Assembly (NCBI GenBank): GCA_025960445.1
Contig: JAICIT010000147.1
Location: 1-6,552 of the forward strand
DNA: 6,552 nt
Direction: 5' to 3'
Origin: Bradyrhizobium sp.
GTDB taxonomy: Bacteria; Pseudomonadota; Alphaproteobacteria; Rhizobiales; Xanthobacteraceae
The stretch's first letter is position 1. Every line of letters starts with the position of its first letter. Below, piece by piece: positions 1-5,870 of this stretch. The position numbers and the translations under genes were made by a program. The notes below the pieces were generated by a model. The model did not search any database and was not told where the DNA came from. It saw only the letters and a list, made by a program, of their open reading frames with translations.

Positions 1-1
1 G

Positions 2-418
2 ATCCATGGCCTTTATGAACGGCCCAACATATCGGTAGGATTGTTCATCAGCGACCATCTGCAACTGGCCGCGATCAACACCGTCCGGGTCGCCTGGCTG
101 CTCGCTTTGGGCAAACTCACGGTCGTGGCCTTCTTTGGGCTATTTCTGGCGCTCACCGCCCGTGCATCGATCCGCAAAACCGGCGGCGGCGACGAAGCTC
201 TCGCGCTGGCGCTCGTCATCGGCAGCGTGATCAGTTTTGCAAGCATGGTGATGGCCTCGCAAGTCGGCGAAATGCAAGCGCTTCGCCTCCATGCGACCGA
301 GCTATTGATGCTGCTCGGCAGCGCAATCGTGTTGCTGGTCGAGCATCCCGCTCAGCCGCATACCGACAGCGCCGGTGGCTTAACCTTTCAAGGGTCCGAG
401 CTCATTCACAACCGCTGA
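2..418 (+). CDS. Small membrane protein of unknown family, 5' end outside window
   Basis: I do not recognise the family. The reading frame is open to the left edge, and the only start codon near the edge is a TTG at base 41 whose GGTAGGA purine stretch directly abuts it. I therefore read this as the last 138 codons of a longer gene. The visible part has about three hydrophobic segments. One follows 'INTVRVAWLL' and runs through 'VVAFFGLFLAL', one is around 'ALALVIGSVISFASMVMA', and one is around 'LLMLLGSAIVLLV'. A basic loop with RASIRKT lies between the first two, and the polar tail of about 25 residues contains no membrane segment. This suggests an integral inner-membrane protein. It converges on the hydrolase gene with only 10 bases between the stop codons, so it is not part of the cox gene run. 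No function is assigned. Confidence 0.6.
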   Translation: MHGLYERPNISVGLFISDHLQLAAINTVRVAWLLALGKLTVVAFFGLFLALTARASIRKTGGGDEALALALVIGSVISFASMVMASQVGEMQALRLHATELLMLLGSAIVLLVEHPAQPHTDSAGGLTFQGSELIHNR

Positions 419-437
419 GGGCTGGCGATCAGCGTTG
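409..437. terminator. Hairpin spanning the two convergent stop codons, possible bidirectional terminator
   Basis: CAA-C-CGCTGA (409-418) pairs with TCAGCGTTG (429-437). This gives 9 base pairs, one bulged C at 412 and a 10-base loop. The TGA of the membrane protein gene (416-418) and the TGA of the hydrolase gene (429-431 on the minus strand) sit on opposite arms. The position suits a shared terminator for two converging genes, but neither side has a T-run, so a classical intrinsic terminator is not shown. Confidence 0.35.
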
Positions 438-1211
438 CGTCAGGAAGCCGACCACGGTTTCGGTGAACGCGTGCGGCTGCTCGACGTTCGCGATATGCGC
501 GGCATCGAGAATCGTTAAGGCTGCGCCGGGTATTTGGCTTCGAATAAACTCGCCGGCTGAGATCGGCGTACCCATGTCGTGTCTTCCGGCGATCACAAGA
601 GTCGGGTTCTTGATCCCCGGCAGAAGCTCACGCTGGTCGAGTGTGCTCAACGTCTCGCAACAGGCGAGATAGCCCTGGATCGGGCAAGCCAGCAGCATCG
701 CTTTCATATTCGCTGTGATCCGCGGCTCGCGCTCGCGAAAATCAGCCGTGAGCCATGCCGCGATGATGGCATCGGCGGCCGCCGCCATCCCTCCCTGCTT
801 GATCGCGCTGATGCGGGCGAGCCAGTTGGTCGGATCGGGGTAGTAGCAGGTGGTGTTGGAGAGAATAACTTTTCCGAGCCGCTCGGGTGCATTGGCCGCC
901 AGCCATTGTCCGACCATGCCTCCCATGGATATTCCGCACCAATGCACCTTCTCGATGTTCAGATCATCGAGGATCGCCAGCACGTCGCGCCCAAAGCGCT
1001 CCATTGAATAGGGTCCGGGTGGAGCGCCGGACTTGCCGTGGCCGCGCCGGTCGTAGCGGATCACGCGAAACAGTCGAGTGAGGGCTTTCATCTGCGGCTC
1101 CCACATCTGCAACGTGCAGCCGAGCGAGTTCGACAGCATCAGCGTCGGCCCGCTGTCGCGACCCTCGACCGACACGTTGAGCAGGCAGCCGTCGGCATCG
1201 ATCATTGGCAT
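429..1211 (-). CDS. pcaD: 3-oxoadipate enol-lactonase-like alpha/beta hydrolase
   Basis: A 260-residue alpha/beta hydrolase that best resembles PcaD, which opens 3-oxoadipate enol-lactone to 3-oxoadipate in the protocatechuate and catechol (beta-ketoadipate) pathway in the cytoplasm. The length matches the family (about 255-265). The fold's landmarks are in order: the N28-S-L-G oxyanion region, YDRRGHGKS at 53-61, the nucleophile elbow G93-I-S95-M-G97, the acid D212 in AGRHD, and H239 in the C-terminal AAH. The predicted triad is Ser95-Asp212-His239. The start at 1211 is supported by an AGGGA ribosome binding site (complement of 1219-1223) 7 bases upstream. It is transcribed divergently from coxG and has no other pca gene beside it, so the exact substrate is uncertain. 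It could be a related hydrolase acting on whatever the neighbouring molybdenum enzyme produces. The fold is certain, the specific PcaD role much less so. Confidence 0.75.
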   Translation of the reverse strand: MPMIDADGCLLNVSVEGRDSGPTLMLSNSLGCTLQMWEPQMKALTRLFRVIRYDRRGHGKSGAPPGPYSMERFGRDVLAILDDLNIEKVHWCGISMGGMVGQWLAANAPERLGKVILSNTTCYYPDPTNWLARISAIKQGGMAAAADAIIAAWLTADFREREPRITANMKAMLLACPIQGYLACCETLSTLDQRELLPGIKNPTLVIAGRHDMGTPISAGEFIRSQIPGAALTILDAAHIANVEQPHAFTETVVGFLTQR

Positions 1212-1411
1212 TTCATATTCCCTGGTCTTGCGGCTTACGCGGAAAGCGCGTCGTTCTATCAGATGATCGTCGCATCCACAGCTTGCTTTCCGTTAGCAGC
1301 CGACCTGCTGTGCCGCGGAATATGCATCGCTCGTAATCCGTTCGTCCTCTTCCTTTTGGGCCGGGCGTGCTTTACTTGGGAGCAGCAGACGAGCGATCCG
1401 GGGAGACGCCG
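1212..1411. promoter_or_regulatory. Divergent intergenic region between hydrolase gene and coxG
   Basis: This 200-base stretch must hold the promoters for the leftward hydrolase gene and, unless transcription enters from elsewhere, the rightward cox genes. I see no convincing -35/-10 pair on either strand. The only structured piece I found is a small inverted repeat, AGCAG at 1295-1299 and CTGCT at 1305-1309 with 5 bases between, too short to call an operator with confidence. No small gene is visible. Confidence 0.4.
1400..1406 (+). promoter_or_regulatory. Ribosome binding site fixing the coxG start
   Basis: GGGGAGA ends 5 bases before the ATG at 1412. It decides against the in-frame GTG at 1367, whose extra 15 residues would not match the usual N-terminus of CoxG-family proteins (MxMxGEVxLxAPRExVW). 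Confidence 0.7.
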
Positions 1412-1858
1412 ATGGCCATGACAATGAACGGTGAGGTGCAGCTTGCAGCGCCCCGTGAGGCGGTGTGGGCGAAATTGAATGATCCGGAAGTGCTCAAGGT
1501 TTGCATCCCCGGATGCGAGGAGCTGGAAAAGACGGAAGACAACGGCTTCCGGGCGGTGGCCAAAATGAAAGTTGGCCCGGTGTCGGCCCGGTTCAAAGGG
1601 CGCGTCACCTTGAGCGATCTCGATCCGCCAAATGGCTACAAGATTTCAGGCGAAGGCGAGGGCGGCGTCGCCGGATTCGCCAAGGGCGGCGCAAGCGTGG
1701 CGCTAGCCGAAAAGGACGGCGGTACGCTGCTGACCTACGACGTGGAGGCGCAGATCGGCGGCAAGCTCGCTCAGCTGGGCCAGCGCTTGATCAACGGTTC
1801 GGCCAAAAAACTTGCGGACGAGTTTTTCGCGAATTTCGCCAAGGCGGTGCAAGGCTAG
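1412..1858 (+). CDS. coxG: CoxG-family SRPBCC protein, short form without C-terminal tail
   Basis: A 148-residue protein made of a single SRPBCC/CoxG domain, which forms a hydrophobic lipid-binding cavity. Recognition rests on MNGEVQLAAPREAVW at 5-19, LNDPEVLKVCIPGCEEL at 22-38, the central KVGPVSARFKGRV at 53-65, the glycine-rich GEGEGGVAGFAKGGA at 80-94, and the family signature IGGKLAQLGQRLI at 115-127. In CO dehydrogenase systems CoxG helps recruit the enzyme to the membrane and pass electrons to the quinone pool. The well-studied versions are longer (about 200 residues) and carry a linker and a C-terminal membrane-binding segment. This one stops just after the domain at KAVQG, so it should be soluble. 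It lies first in the cox gene run, 146 bases before coxS, with a good ribosome binding site. The family call is firm; the precise job of the short form is not known to me. Confidence 0.9.
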   Translation: MAMTMNGEVQLAAPREAVWAKLNDPEVLKVCIPGCEELEKTEDNGFRAVAKMKVGPVSARFKGRVTLSDLDPPNGYKISGEGEGGVAGFAKGGASVALAEKDGGTLLTYDVEAQIGGKLAQLGQRLINGSAKKLADEFFANFAKAVQG

Positions 1859-1932
1859 TCCAGAACAAGCGGTCCAGGTTGTCGTTTCGGGCCATGTCCA
1901 AGGTGAGGTTGCTCATTGCCGGGATGGCCCAT
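1855..1932 (-). CDS. Possible 25-residue antisense ORF with consensus ribosome binding site
   Basis: On the minus strand an ATG (complement of 1930-1932) is preceded, 7 bases away, by a full AGGAGG (complement of 1940-1945). This is the strongest Shine-Dalgarno match I noticed in the window. It opens a frame of 25 codons rich in Gly, Pro, His and Gln (MGHPGNEQPH...), ending in a TAG that overlaps the coxG stop. I recognise no family. The site may be chance, or a remnant of an older leftward gene start. There is no visible promoter, so expression is speculative. Confidence 0.15.
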   Translation of the reverse strand: MGHPGNEQPHLGHGPKRQPGPLVLD

Positions 1933-1939
1933 ATTATGA

Positions 1940-1945
1940 CCTCCT
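1940..1945 (-). promoter_or_regulatory. Minus-strand AGGAGG ribosome binding site
   Basis: CCTCCT on the plus strand reads AGGAGG on the minus strand and lies 7 bases before the ATG at 1932. Neither known neighbour uses it, because coxG and coxS both run rightward. It is listed because perfect anti-SD matches are rare in this GC-rich DNA and this one has no obvious owner. Confidence 0.3.
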
Positions 1946-1960
1946 AATGATTTCAATGAC

Positions 1961-1974
1961 TGTACGGCCGTGCA
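1961..1974. promoter_or_regulatory. 14-base palindrome upstream of coxS, possible operator
   Basis: TGTACGGCCGTGCA is self-complementary at 12 of 14 positions. The remaining pair is a G-T wobble, so the RNA could pair along its whole length. It lies 30 bases before the coxS start, in the leader between coxG and coxS. This is a plausible place for a regulator site or a processing hairpin, but no regulator family can be named from it. Confidence 0.3.
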
Positions 1975-2004
1975 ATGCGGCGGTGCAGATGAAGAGAGTG
2001 CTGA

Positions 2005-2490
2005 ATGGCCAAAATCTCCTTGATTGTGAACGGCAATCCCGTCAACGCCAATGTCGACCCCCGGACACTGCTGGTACAGTTTCTGCGTGAGAATCTGCGG
2101 CTGACGGGCACCCATGTCGGTTGCGACACCTCGCAATGCGGCGCCTGCGTCGTGCATCTCGACGGCAAGGCGGTGAAATCCTGCACCACGCTCGCGGTCA
2201 TGGCCGATGGGCACGAAGTCAGGACCATCGAGGGGCTCGCGCCCGACGGTGCGCCACTGCATCCAATGCAGGAGGCCTTTCGTGAGCATCATGGGCTTCA
2301 ATGCGGATTCTGCACGCCCGGCATGATCATGACCGCGGTCGATATCGTCCACCGCAAGGGTCATGACCTCAGCGACCATACGATCCGGGAAGAGCTCGAG
2401 GGCAATCTTTGCCGCTGCACCGGCTATCAGAACATCGTCCTATCGATCGCGGCCGGAGCCAAGGCGATGGCGAACTCGGATCTCGCATAA
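2005..2490 (+). CDS. coxS: Molybdenum hydroxylase small subunit, two [2Fe-2S] clusters (CoxS)
   Basis: A 161-residue electron-transfer subunit of a CO dehydrogenase/xanthine dehydrogenase-family enzyme in the cytoplasm. The N-terminal plant-type ferredoxin domain has its four cluster ligands at C40, C45, C48 and C60 ([17 protein letters not shown], then KSC). The C-terminal four-helix domain carries the second cluster at C100, C103, C136 and C138 (QCGFCTPGM and GNLCRCTGY). All eight ligands are present with canonical spacing and the length is normal. In the holoenzyme, electrons pass from the molybdenum cofactor in the large subunit through these clusters to FAD in CoxM. The ATG at 2005 follows a GAGAG purine stretch at 1994-1998. 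The next gene, coxM, starts only 33 bases after the stop, where a coxL gene would be expected in an S-L-M order. The family is certain, but the substrate of the complex is not. Confidence 0.95.
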   Translation: MAKISLIVNGNPVNANVDPRTLLVQFLRENLRLTGTHVGCDTSQCGACVVHLDGKAVKSCTTLAVMADGHEVRTIEGLAPDGAPLHPMQEAFREHHGLQCGFCTPGMIMTAVDIVHRKGHDLSDHTIREELEGNLCRCTGYQNIVLSIAAGAKAMANSDLA

Positions 2491-2523
2491 AGCACGTCAC
2501 CGCACGGCCTTTAGGAATAACTC

Positions 2524-3330
2524 ATGTACGAATTCAAATATCATCGCCCAGCCACCGTGCGGCAGGCCGCCAATCTCCTGGTCAAGAATGAAGACGCCAA
2601 GGTGATCGCCGGCGGTCACACGCTGTTGCCGGTCATGAAGCAGCGGCTCGCCAACCCGCCGCATCTGGTCGATCTGTCTCACATCGAAGGCTTGGATGGC
2701 ATCGAGATGAAGGGCCGTTCGCTCGTCATTGGCGCGACCGCGACCCACAATGCCGTAGCGACTTCGCCCATCGTTGGTGAGGCGATCCCGGCGCTTGCCG
2801 AATTGGCGGGCATGATCGGCGATCCTGCCGTGCGCCATAAGGGCACCATCGGCGGCTCGCTCGCCAACAACGATCCCACGGCGGACTATCCCGCCGCTTG
2901 CGTCGCGCTGGGCGCTACGATCGTCACCAATAAGCGCCGACTGAAGCCGGAGGAATTCTTCCAGGGGCTGTTCACGACCGCGCTGGAGAGCGACGAGATC
3001 ATCACCAGGGTGATGTTTCCGGTCGCGAAGAAGGCTGCTTACGTGAAATTCCGCAACCAGGCCTCGCGTTATGCACTGGTCGGCGTGTTTGTCGCCAAGC
3101 GTCCGTCCGACGTGCGCGTCGCGGTCACTGGCGCCGGCTCCGAAGGCGTGTTCCGCGTCACAGCGTTTGAGGAAGCGCTGAAGAAGCGCTTCTCTCCGAA
3201 AGCGCTCGATGGCTTGACCGTGCCCGCGGACCGCCTGAACAGTGATTTGCATGGCAGTGCCGAATATCGCGCGCATTTGATCGCGGTGCTGGCGCGGCGC
3301 GCGGTGCAAGCCGCGACCGGCAAAGCCTGA
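2524..3330 (+). CDS. coxM: Molybdenum hydroxylase medium subunit, FAD-binding (CoxM)
   Basis: A 268-residue FAD subunit of the CO dehydrogenase/xanthine dehydrogenase family. The two signature flavin-binding loops are present: AGGHT at 29-33 (start of AGGHTLLPVMKQRL) and TIGG at 108-111 (within RHKGTIGGSLANNDPTADYP). The N-terminal half is the PCMH-type FAD domain. The C-terminal third, from about 'YVKFRNQASRYALVGVFVA', is the CO dehydrogenase flavoprotein C-terminal domain. It is slightly shorter than Oligotropha CoxM (288). Its role is to accept electrons from the CoxS clusters and pass them to the acceptor. An AGGA ribosome binding site at 2513-2516 precedes the ATG by 7 bases. Its position directly after coxS, with 33 non-coding bases between, is the unusual feature. 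The family assignment is firm. Confidence 0.95.
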   Translation: MYEFKYHRPATVRQAANLLVKNEDAKVIAGGHTLLPVMKQRLANPPHLVDLSHIEGLDGIEMKGRSLVIGATATHNAVATSPIVGEAIPALAELAGMIGDPAVRHKGTIGGSLANNDPTADYPAACVALGATIVTNKRRLKPEEFFQGLFTTALESDEIITRVMFPVAKKAAYVKFRNQASRYALVGVFVAKRPSDVRVAVTGAGSEGVFRVTAFEEALKKRFSPKALDGLTVPADRLNSDLHGSAEYRAHLIAVLARRAVQAATGKA

Positions 3331-3367
3331 CGTTGGCGATCCCTGATTCATCAGTACTGGCCAAGCC

Positions 3368-4276
3368 ATGACTGCGTCGGGTCTACCTACGTCCGTGGAG
3401 ACGATGCTCGAGTTGCTATCCTCGCGGGGTTATCTCGCCGAGCGTTCGCTGGCGACCGTCACTTACCTGTCGCTGCGCATGGGTCGGCCCTTGTTTCTGG
3501 AAGGCGAGGCCGGCGTCGGCAAAACCGAAATCGCAAAAGTTCTGTCGACTGCATTGGGACGTAAGCTGATCCGCCTGCAATGCTACGAGGGGCTGGACAT
3601 CGCTTCCGCCGTCTATGAGTGGAACAGCGCGGCGCAGATGATTGCGATACGGCTCGCGGAAGCAGCGGGCGATACCGATCGCGAGCAGTTGTCGTCAGAC
3701 ATTTTCGCCGAACGGTATCTCGTCAAGCGACCGCTGCTGCAGGCGCTGGAGCCGGACGTAGCCGGCGCGCCGGTGCTTCTTATCGACGAACTCGATCGTG
3801 CCGACGAGGCTTTCGAAGCTTTTCTATTGGAGATCCTGAGCGACTTCCAGGTGAGCATTCCTGAACTCGGCACTGTGAAAGCGCCGCATCCGCCGATCGT
3901 CATTATCACGTCGAACCGCACCCGCGAAATCCACGATGCACTGAAGCGCCGCTGCCTGTATCACTGGGTGGACTATCCCTCGGCCGAGCGAGAGCTCGCG
4001 ATCGTCAAGTCCCGGGTGCCCGGAATTTCCGCAAGATTGTCGCAGCAGGTCGTCCGTTTCGTGCAGGCGCTGCGCGACCAGGATTTTTACAAGTCGCCCG
4101 GGGTCGCTGAGACCATTGACTGGGCGACCGCGCTGAGCGAACTCGATGCCCGCTCGCTGACACCGCAGGTGGTGGGCGATACGCTCGGCGCGTTGCTGAA
4201 ATATCAGGACGATATCGCGCGCATGCAAGGCGACACCCTACAGAAGGTCTTAAAAGACGCCACAAGCGAGCAGTAA
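3368..4276 (+). CDS. coxD: MoxR-type AAA+ ATPase, cofactor maturation chaperone (CoxD)
   Basis: A 302-residue AAA+ ATPase of the MoxR family, close in length to Oligotropha CoxD (about 295). There CoxD is needed to sulfurate the molybdenum cofactor while the [CuSMoO2] centre is built. Visible motifs are Walker A G46-EAGVGK-T53, Walker B VLLIDE at 136-141 followed by LDRADEAF, sensor 1 ITSN at 180-183, the arginine-finger region KRRC at 193-196, and a C-terminal lid with the MoxR-typical SPGVAETIDWA at 243-253. ATP hydrolysis should therefore be intact. The start at 3368 has only a weak ribosome binding site, but an in-frame TGA at 3344 leaves no better upstream choice. It lies 37 bases after coxM and before coxE. 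MoxR and VWA proteins usually act as a pair, and the two genes stay together here. Confidence 0.93.
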   Translation: MTASGLPTSVETMLELLSSRGYLAERSLATVTYLSLRMGRPLFLEGEAGVGKTEIAKVLSTALGRKLIRLQCYEGLDIASAVYEWNSAAQMIAIRLAEAAGDTDREQLSSDIFAERYLVKRPLLQALEPDVAGAPVLLIDELDRADEAFEAFLLEILSDFQVSIPELGTVKAPHPPIVIITSNRTREIHDALKRRCLYHWVDYPSAERELAIVKSRVPGISARLSQQVVRFVQALRDQDFYKSPGVAETIDWATALSELDARSLTPQVVGDTLGALLKYQDDIARMQGDTLQKVLKDATSEQ

Positions 4277-4279
4277 CGT

Positions 4280-4327
4280 TCGTCTCGTCCGGGACGCGAT
4301 CACTTCGTTCGCGCCGGGGAATGACGA
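4280..4327. repeat. Palindromic intergenic element between coxD and coxE
   Basis: The outer arms TCGTC (4280-4284) and GACGA (4323-4327) enclose an inner stem. There CCGG-GA-CGCGA (4289-4299) pairs with TCGCGCCGG (4309-4317), giving 9 pairs, a 2-base bulge and a 9-base loop. The complement begins TCGTCATTCCCCGGCGCG, which resembles the short palindromic repeats scattered between genes in Bradyrhizobium and Rhodopseudomonas chromosomes. That resemblance is from memory, and only one copy lies in this window. The element fills most of the 69-base coxD-coxE gap and could act as an RNA processing or attenuation structure. Confidence 0.45.
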
Positions 4328-4345
4328 CTGAGATTGGTCTTTCGC

Positions 4346-5533
4346 ATGACTACTCCCGTCACCGGTCTGATCGCAGACAACGTCATCGGCTTTGCTCGGG
4401 CGCTCCGCGCCGCAGGCGTTCCGGTAGGGCCCGGCGCGGTGATCGACGCACTGAACGCGCTCGAGGTTGTCGACATCGGCAACCGAGCCGACGTCTTCAC
4501 CACGCTGGAGGCAATTTTTGTCAATCGCCACGAGCATGCGCTTATTTTCGCGCAGGCGTTCGACCTGTTCTTCCGTGCCGCCGAAGACTGGAAGCACATG
4601 CTGGACTCGGTGCCGCTGCCGGATCATGCCAGGAAAAAGCCGCCGCCGGGCGCGCGCCGCGTGCAGGAGGCGTTGTCGCAGCCGCGCATGAGCGAAACGC
4701 CGCAAGCTCAGGAGCAGGAGCTCAGGCTTTCGGTCTCGGACAAGGAAGTACTGCAGAAAAAAGATTTCGCGCAGATGAGCGCGGCCGAAATCGCCCAGGT
4801 GACGCGGGCGATCGACCAGATGAAATTGCCGCAGGCCGAATTACGAACCCGCCGTTATCAACCCGACGCGCGCGGCTTGCGGCTGGACATGCGCCGCACC
4901 TTGCGTGGATCGCTGCGTACCGGCGGCGACATCATCGACATTCGTCGGCTCGGGCGGATCGACAAGCCGGCGCCGATCGTTGCGTTGCTCGATATCTCCG
5001 GCTCGATGAGCGAATATACGCGGCTGTTCCTGCATTTCCTGCATGCGATTACCGACGCTCGCAAGCGCGTCTCGGTGTTTCTGTTCGGCACCCGTCTAAC
5101 CAATGTCACGCGCGCGCTGCGGGCGCGCGATCCCGACCAGGCGCTTGCGAGCTGCTCTGCGAGCGTCGAGGACTGGGCCGGCGGCACTCGCATTGGCACC
5201 TCGCTGCACAGCTTCAATAAGCTGTGGGGCAGGCGCGTGCTTGGGCAGGGCGCGATCGTGTTGCTGATTTCCGATGGTCTGGAGCGCGAGGCCGATGCAA
5301 AGCTGGCGTTCGAGATGGATCGGCTGCACCGTTCGTGCCGTCGCCTGATCTGGCTTAATCCACTGCTGCGCTATGGCGGCTTCGAGGCCAAGGCGCAGGG
5401 CATCAAAATGATGCTGCCGCACGTTGACGAATTCCGCCCGGTACATAATTTGAGTTCGATCGAGGGATTGATATCGGCGCTTTCGTCGGTCCCGCCGGTG
5501 CATCACCGCAGCCTGATTCGATCCGCAGCTTGA
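4346..5533 (+). CDS. coxE: VWA-domain maturation protein (CoxE)
   Basis: A 395-residue CoxE-type protein with a von Willebrand factor A domain. In Oligotropha CoxE acts with CoxD and CoxF in assembling the active site and is linked to copper insertion. The N-terminal half is helical and ends in a charged, Gln/Glu/Arg-rich linker. The family hallmark RRTLRGSLRTGGDIIDIRRL comes just before the VWA domain. The metal-ion-dependent adhesion site is complete: D216-I-S218-G-S220, T281 in GGTRIGTS, and D310 in LISDG. The domain should therefore bind a divalent metal. I chose the ATG at 4346 over the in-frame TTG at 4334; neither has a strong ribosome binding site. It ends 11 bases before the next start. 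Copper insertion would only make sense if the partner large subunit were a true CO-oxidising form, which cannot be judged here. Confidence 0.92.
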   Translation: MTTPVTGLIADNVIGFARALRAAGVPVGPGAVIDALNALEVVDIGNRADVFTTLEAIFVNRHEHALIFAQAFDLFFRAAEDWKHMLDSVPLPDHARKKPPPGARRVQEALSQPRMSETPQAQEQELRLSVSDKEVLQKKDFAQMSAAEIAQVTRAIDQMKLPQAELRTRRYQPDARGLRLDMRRTLRGSLRTGGDIIDIRRLGRIDKPAPIVALLDISGSMSEYTRLFLHFLHAITDARKRVSVFLFGTRLTNVTRALRARDPDQALASCSASVEDWAGGTRIGTSLHSFNKLWGRRVLGQGAIVLLISDGLEREADAKLAFEMDRLHRSCRRLIWLNPLLRYGGFEAKAQGIKMMLPHVDEFRPVHNLSSIEGLISALSSVPPVHHRSLIRSAA

Positions 5534-5539
5534 AAGAGG
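5533..5539 (+). promoter_or_regulatory. Ribosome binding site fixing the start of the XdhC N-terminal-domain gene
   Basis: AAAGAGG ends 5 bases before the ATG at 5545 and begins on the last base of the coxE stop codon. It favours this ATG over the in-frame TTG at 5530, and it suggests the gene is translated by ribosomes finishing coxE. Confidence 0.65.
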
Positions 5540-5544
5540 CTCCC

Positions 5545-5868
5545 ATGCTCAATCGCGACCAGGACATTCTCAAAGCGGCTGAGGACTGGCAGAAGGCCGG
5601 CCACGGCGTGGCGCTCGCCACCGTGGTTGAGACCTGGGGCTCCGCGCCACGACCCGCGGGCTCGAGCCTTGTCATCAACGACGAGGGCACCTTTCTCGGC
5701 TCGGTTTCCGGCGGCTGCGTCGAGGGCGCGGTCGTCACCGAAGCGCTTGACGTCATCGCCAGCGGCGCGCCGAAAATGCTGGAGTTCGGTGTCGCCGACG
5801 AGACCGCCTGGAATGTCGGACTTTCCTGCGGCGGCACTATTCGAGTGTTCGTCGAGAAAGTCGGATAG
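5545..5868 (+). CDS. coxF: XdhC/CoxI-family protein, N-terminal domain only
   Basis: A 107-residue protein consisting of the XdhC/CoxI N-terminal domain alone. Key features are VVETWGSAPRPAGSSLVIN at 27-45, SGGCVE at 55-60 with C58, and GLSCGG at 92-97 with C95, all conserved in XdhC. XdhC proteins bind the molybdenum cofactor, help exchange an oxo for a sulfido ligand, and deliver the cofactor to the apo-enzyme. In CO dehydrogenase clusters the counterpart is CoxF, normally one chain of about 280 residues. Here the protein stops at a TAG where the linker to the Rossmann domain should begin, and the next gene starts 2 bases later in another frame. This is therefore a two-gene version of the same protein. 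I think such splits occur in other Bradyrhizobium-type clusters, and I favour a natural split over a broken gene because each piece has its own start. Confidence 0.85.
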   Translation: MLNRDQDILKAAEDWQKAGHGVALATVVETWGSAPRPAGSSLVINDEGTFLGSVSGGCVEGAVVTEALDVIASGAPKMLEFGVADETAWNVGLSCGGTIRVFVEKVG

Positions 5869-5870
5869 TC

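Noticed and set aside
1..5. Window begins GATCC, as a BamHI-cut clone end would
   Set aside because: Five bases can match by chance, and nothing else indicates a cloning junction or vector sequence.
1295..1309. Inverted repeat AGCAG/CTGCT in the divergent intergenic region as an operator
   Set aside because: A stem of five bases is expected often by chance, and no promoter element lies at a supporting distance.
1367..1411. Longer coxG from the GTG at 1367
   Set aside because: The ATG at 1412 has a good ribosome binding site and gives the family-typical N-terminus; the extra 15 residues do not look conserved.
1894..1947. 17-codon plus-strand frame after coxG (MSKVRLLIAG...)
   Set aside because: No ribosome binding site, very short, and no recognisable family.
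1855..2379. Minus-strand frame of 174 codons antisense to coxS as one long gene
   Set aside because: It lies opposite a certain gene and has shadow-like composition. Only its last 25 codons, which have their own strong ribosome binding site, deserve mention.
2497..3369. Minus-strand open frame of 290 codons antisense to all of coxM
   Set aside because: It mirrors the whole of a well-supported gene, has an Arg/Asp/Gly/His-rich composition and no recognisable motif. It is the usual third-position shadow in GC-rich DNA.
4321..5220. Plus-strand open frame of 299 codons overlapping coxE
   Set aside because: It is a frame-shifted reading of coxE with extreme Arg and Ala content and no domain, while coxE carries a complete VWA motif set in its own frame.
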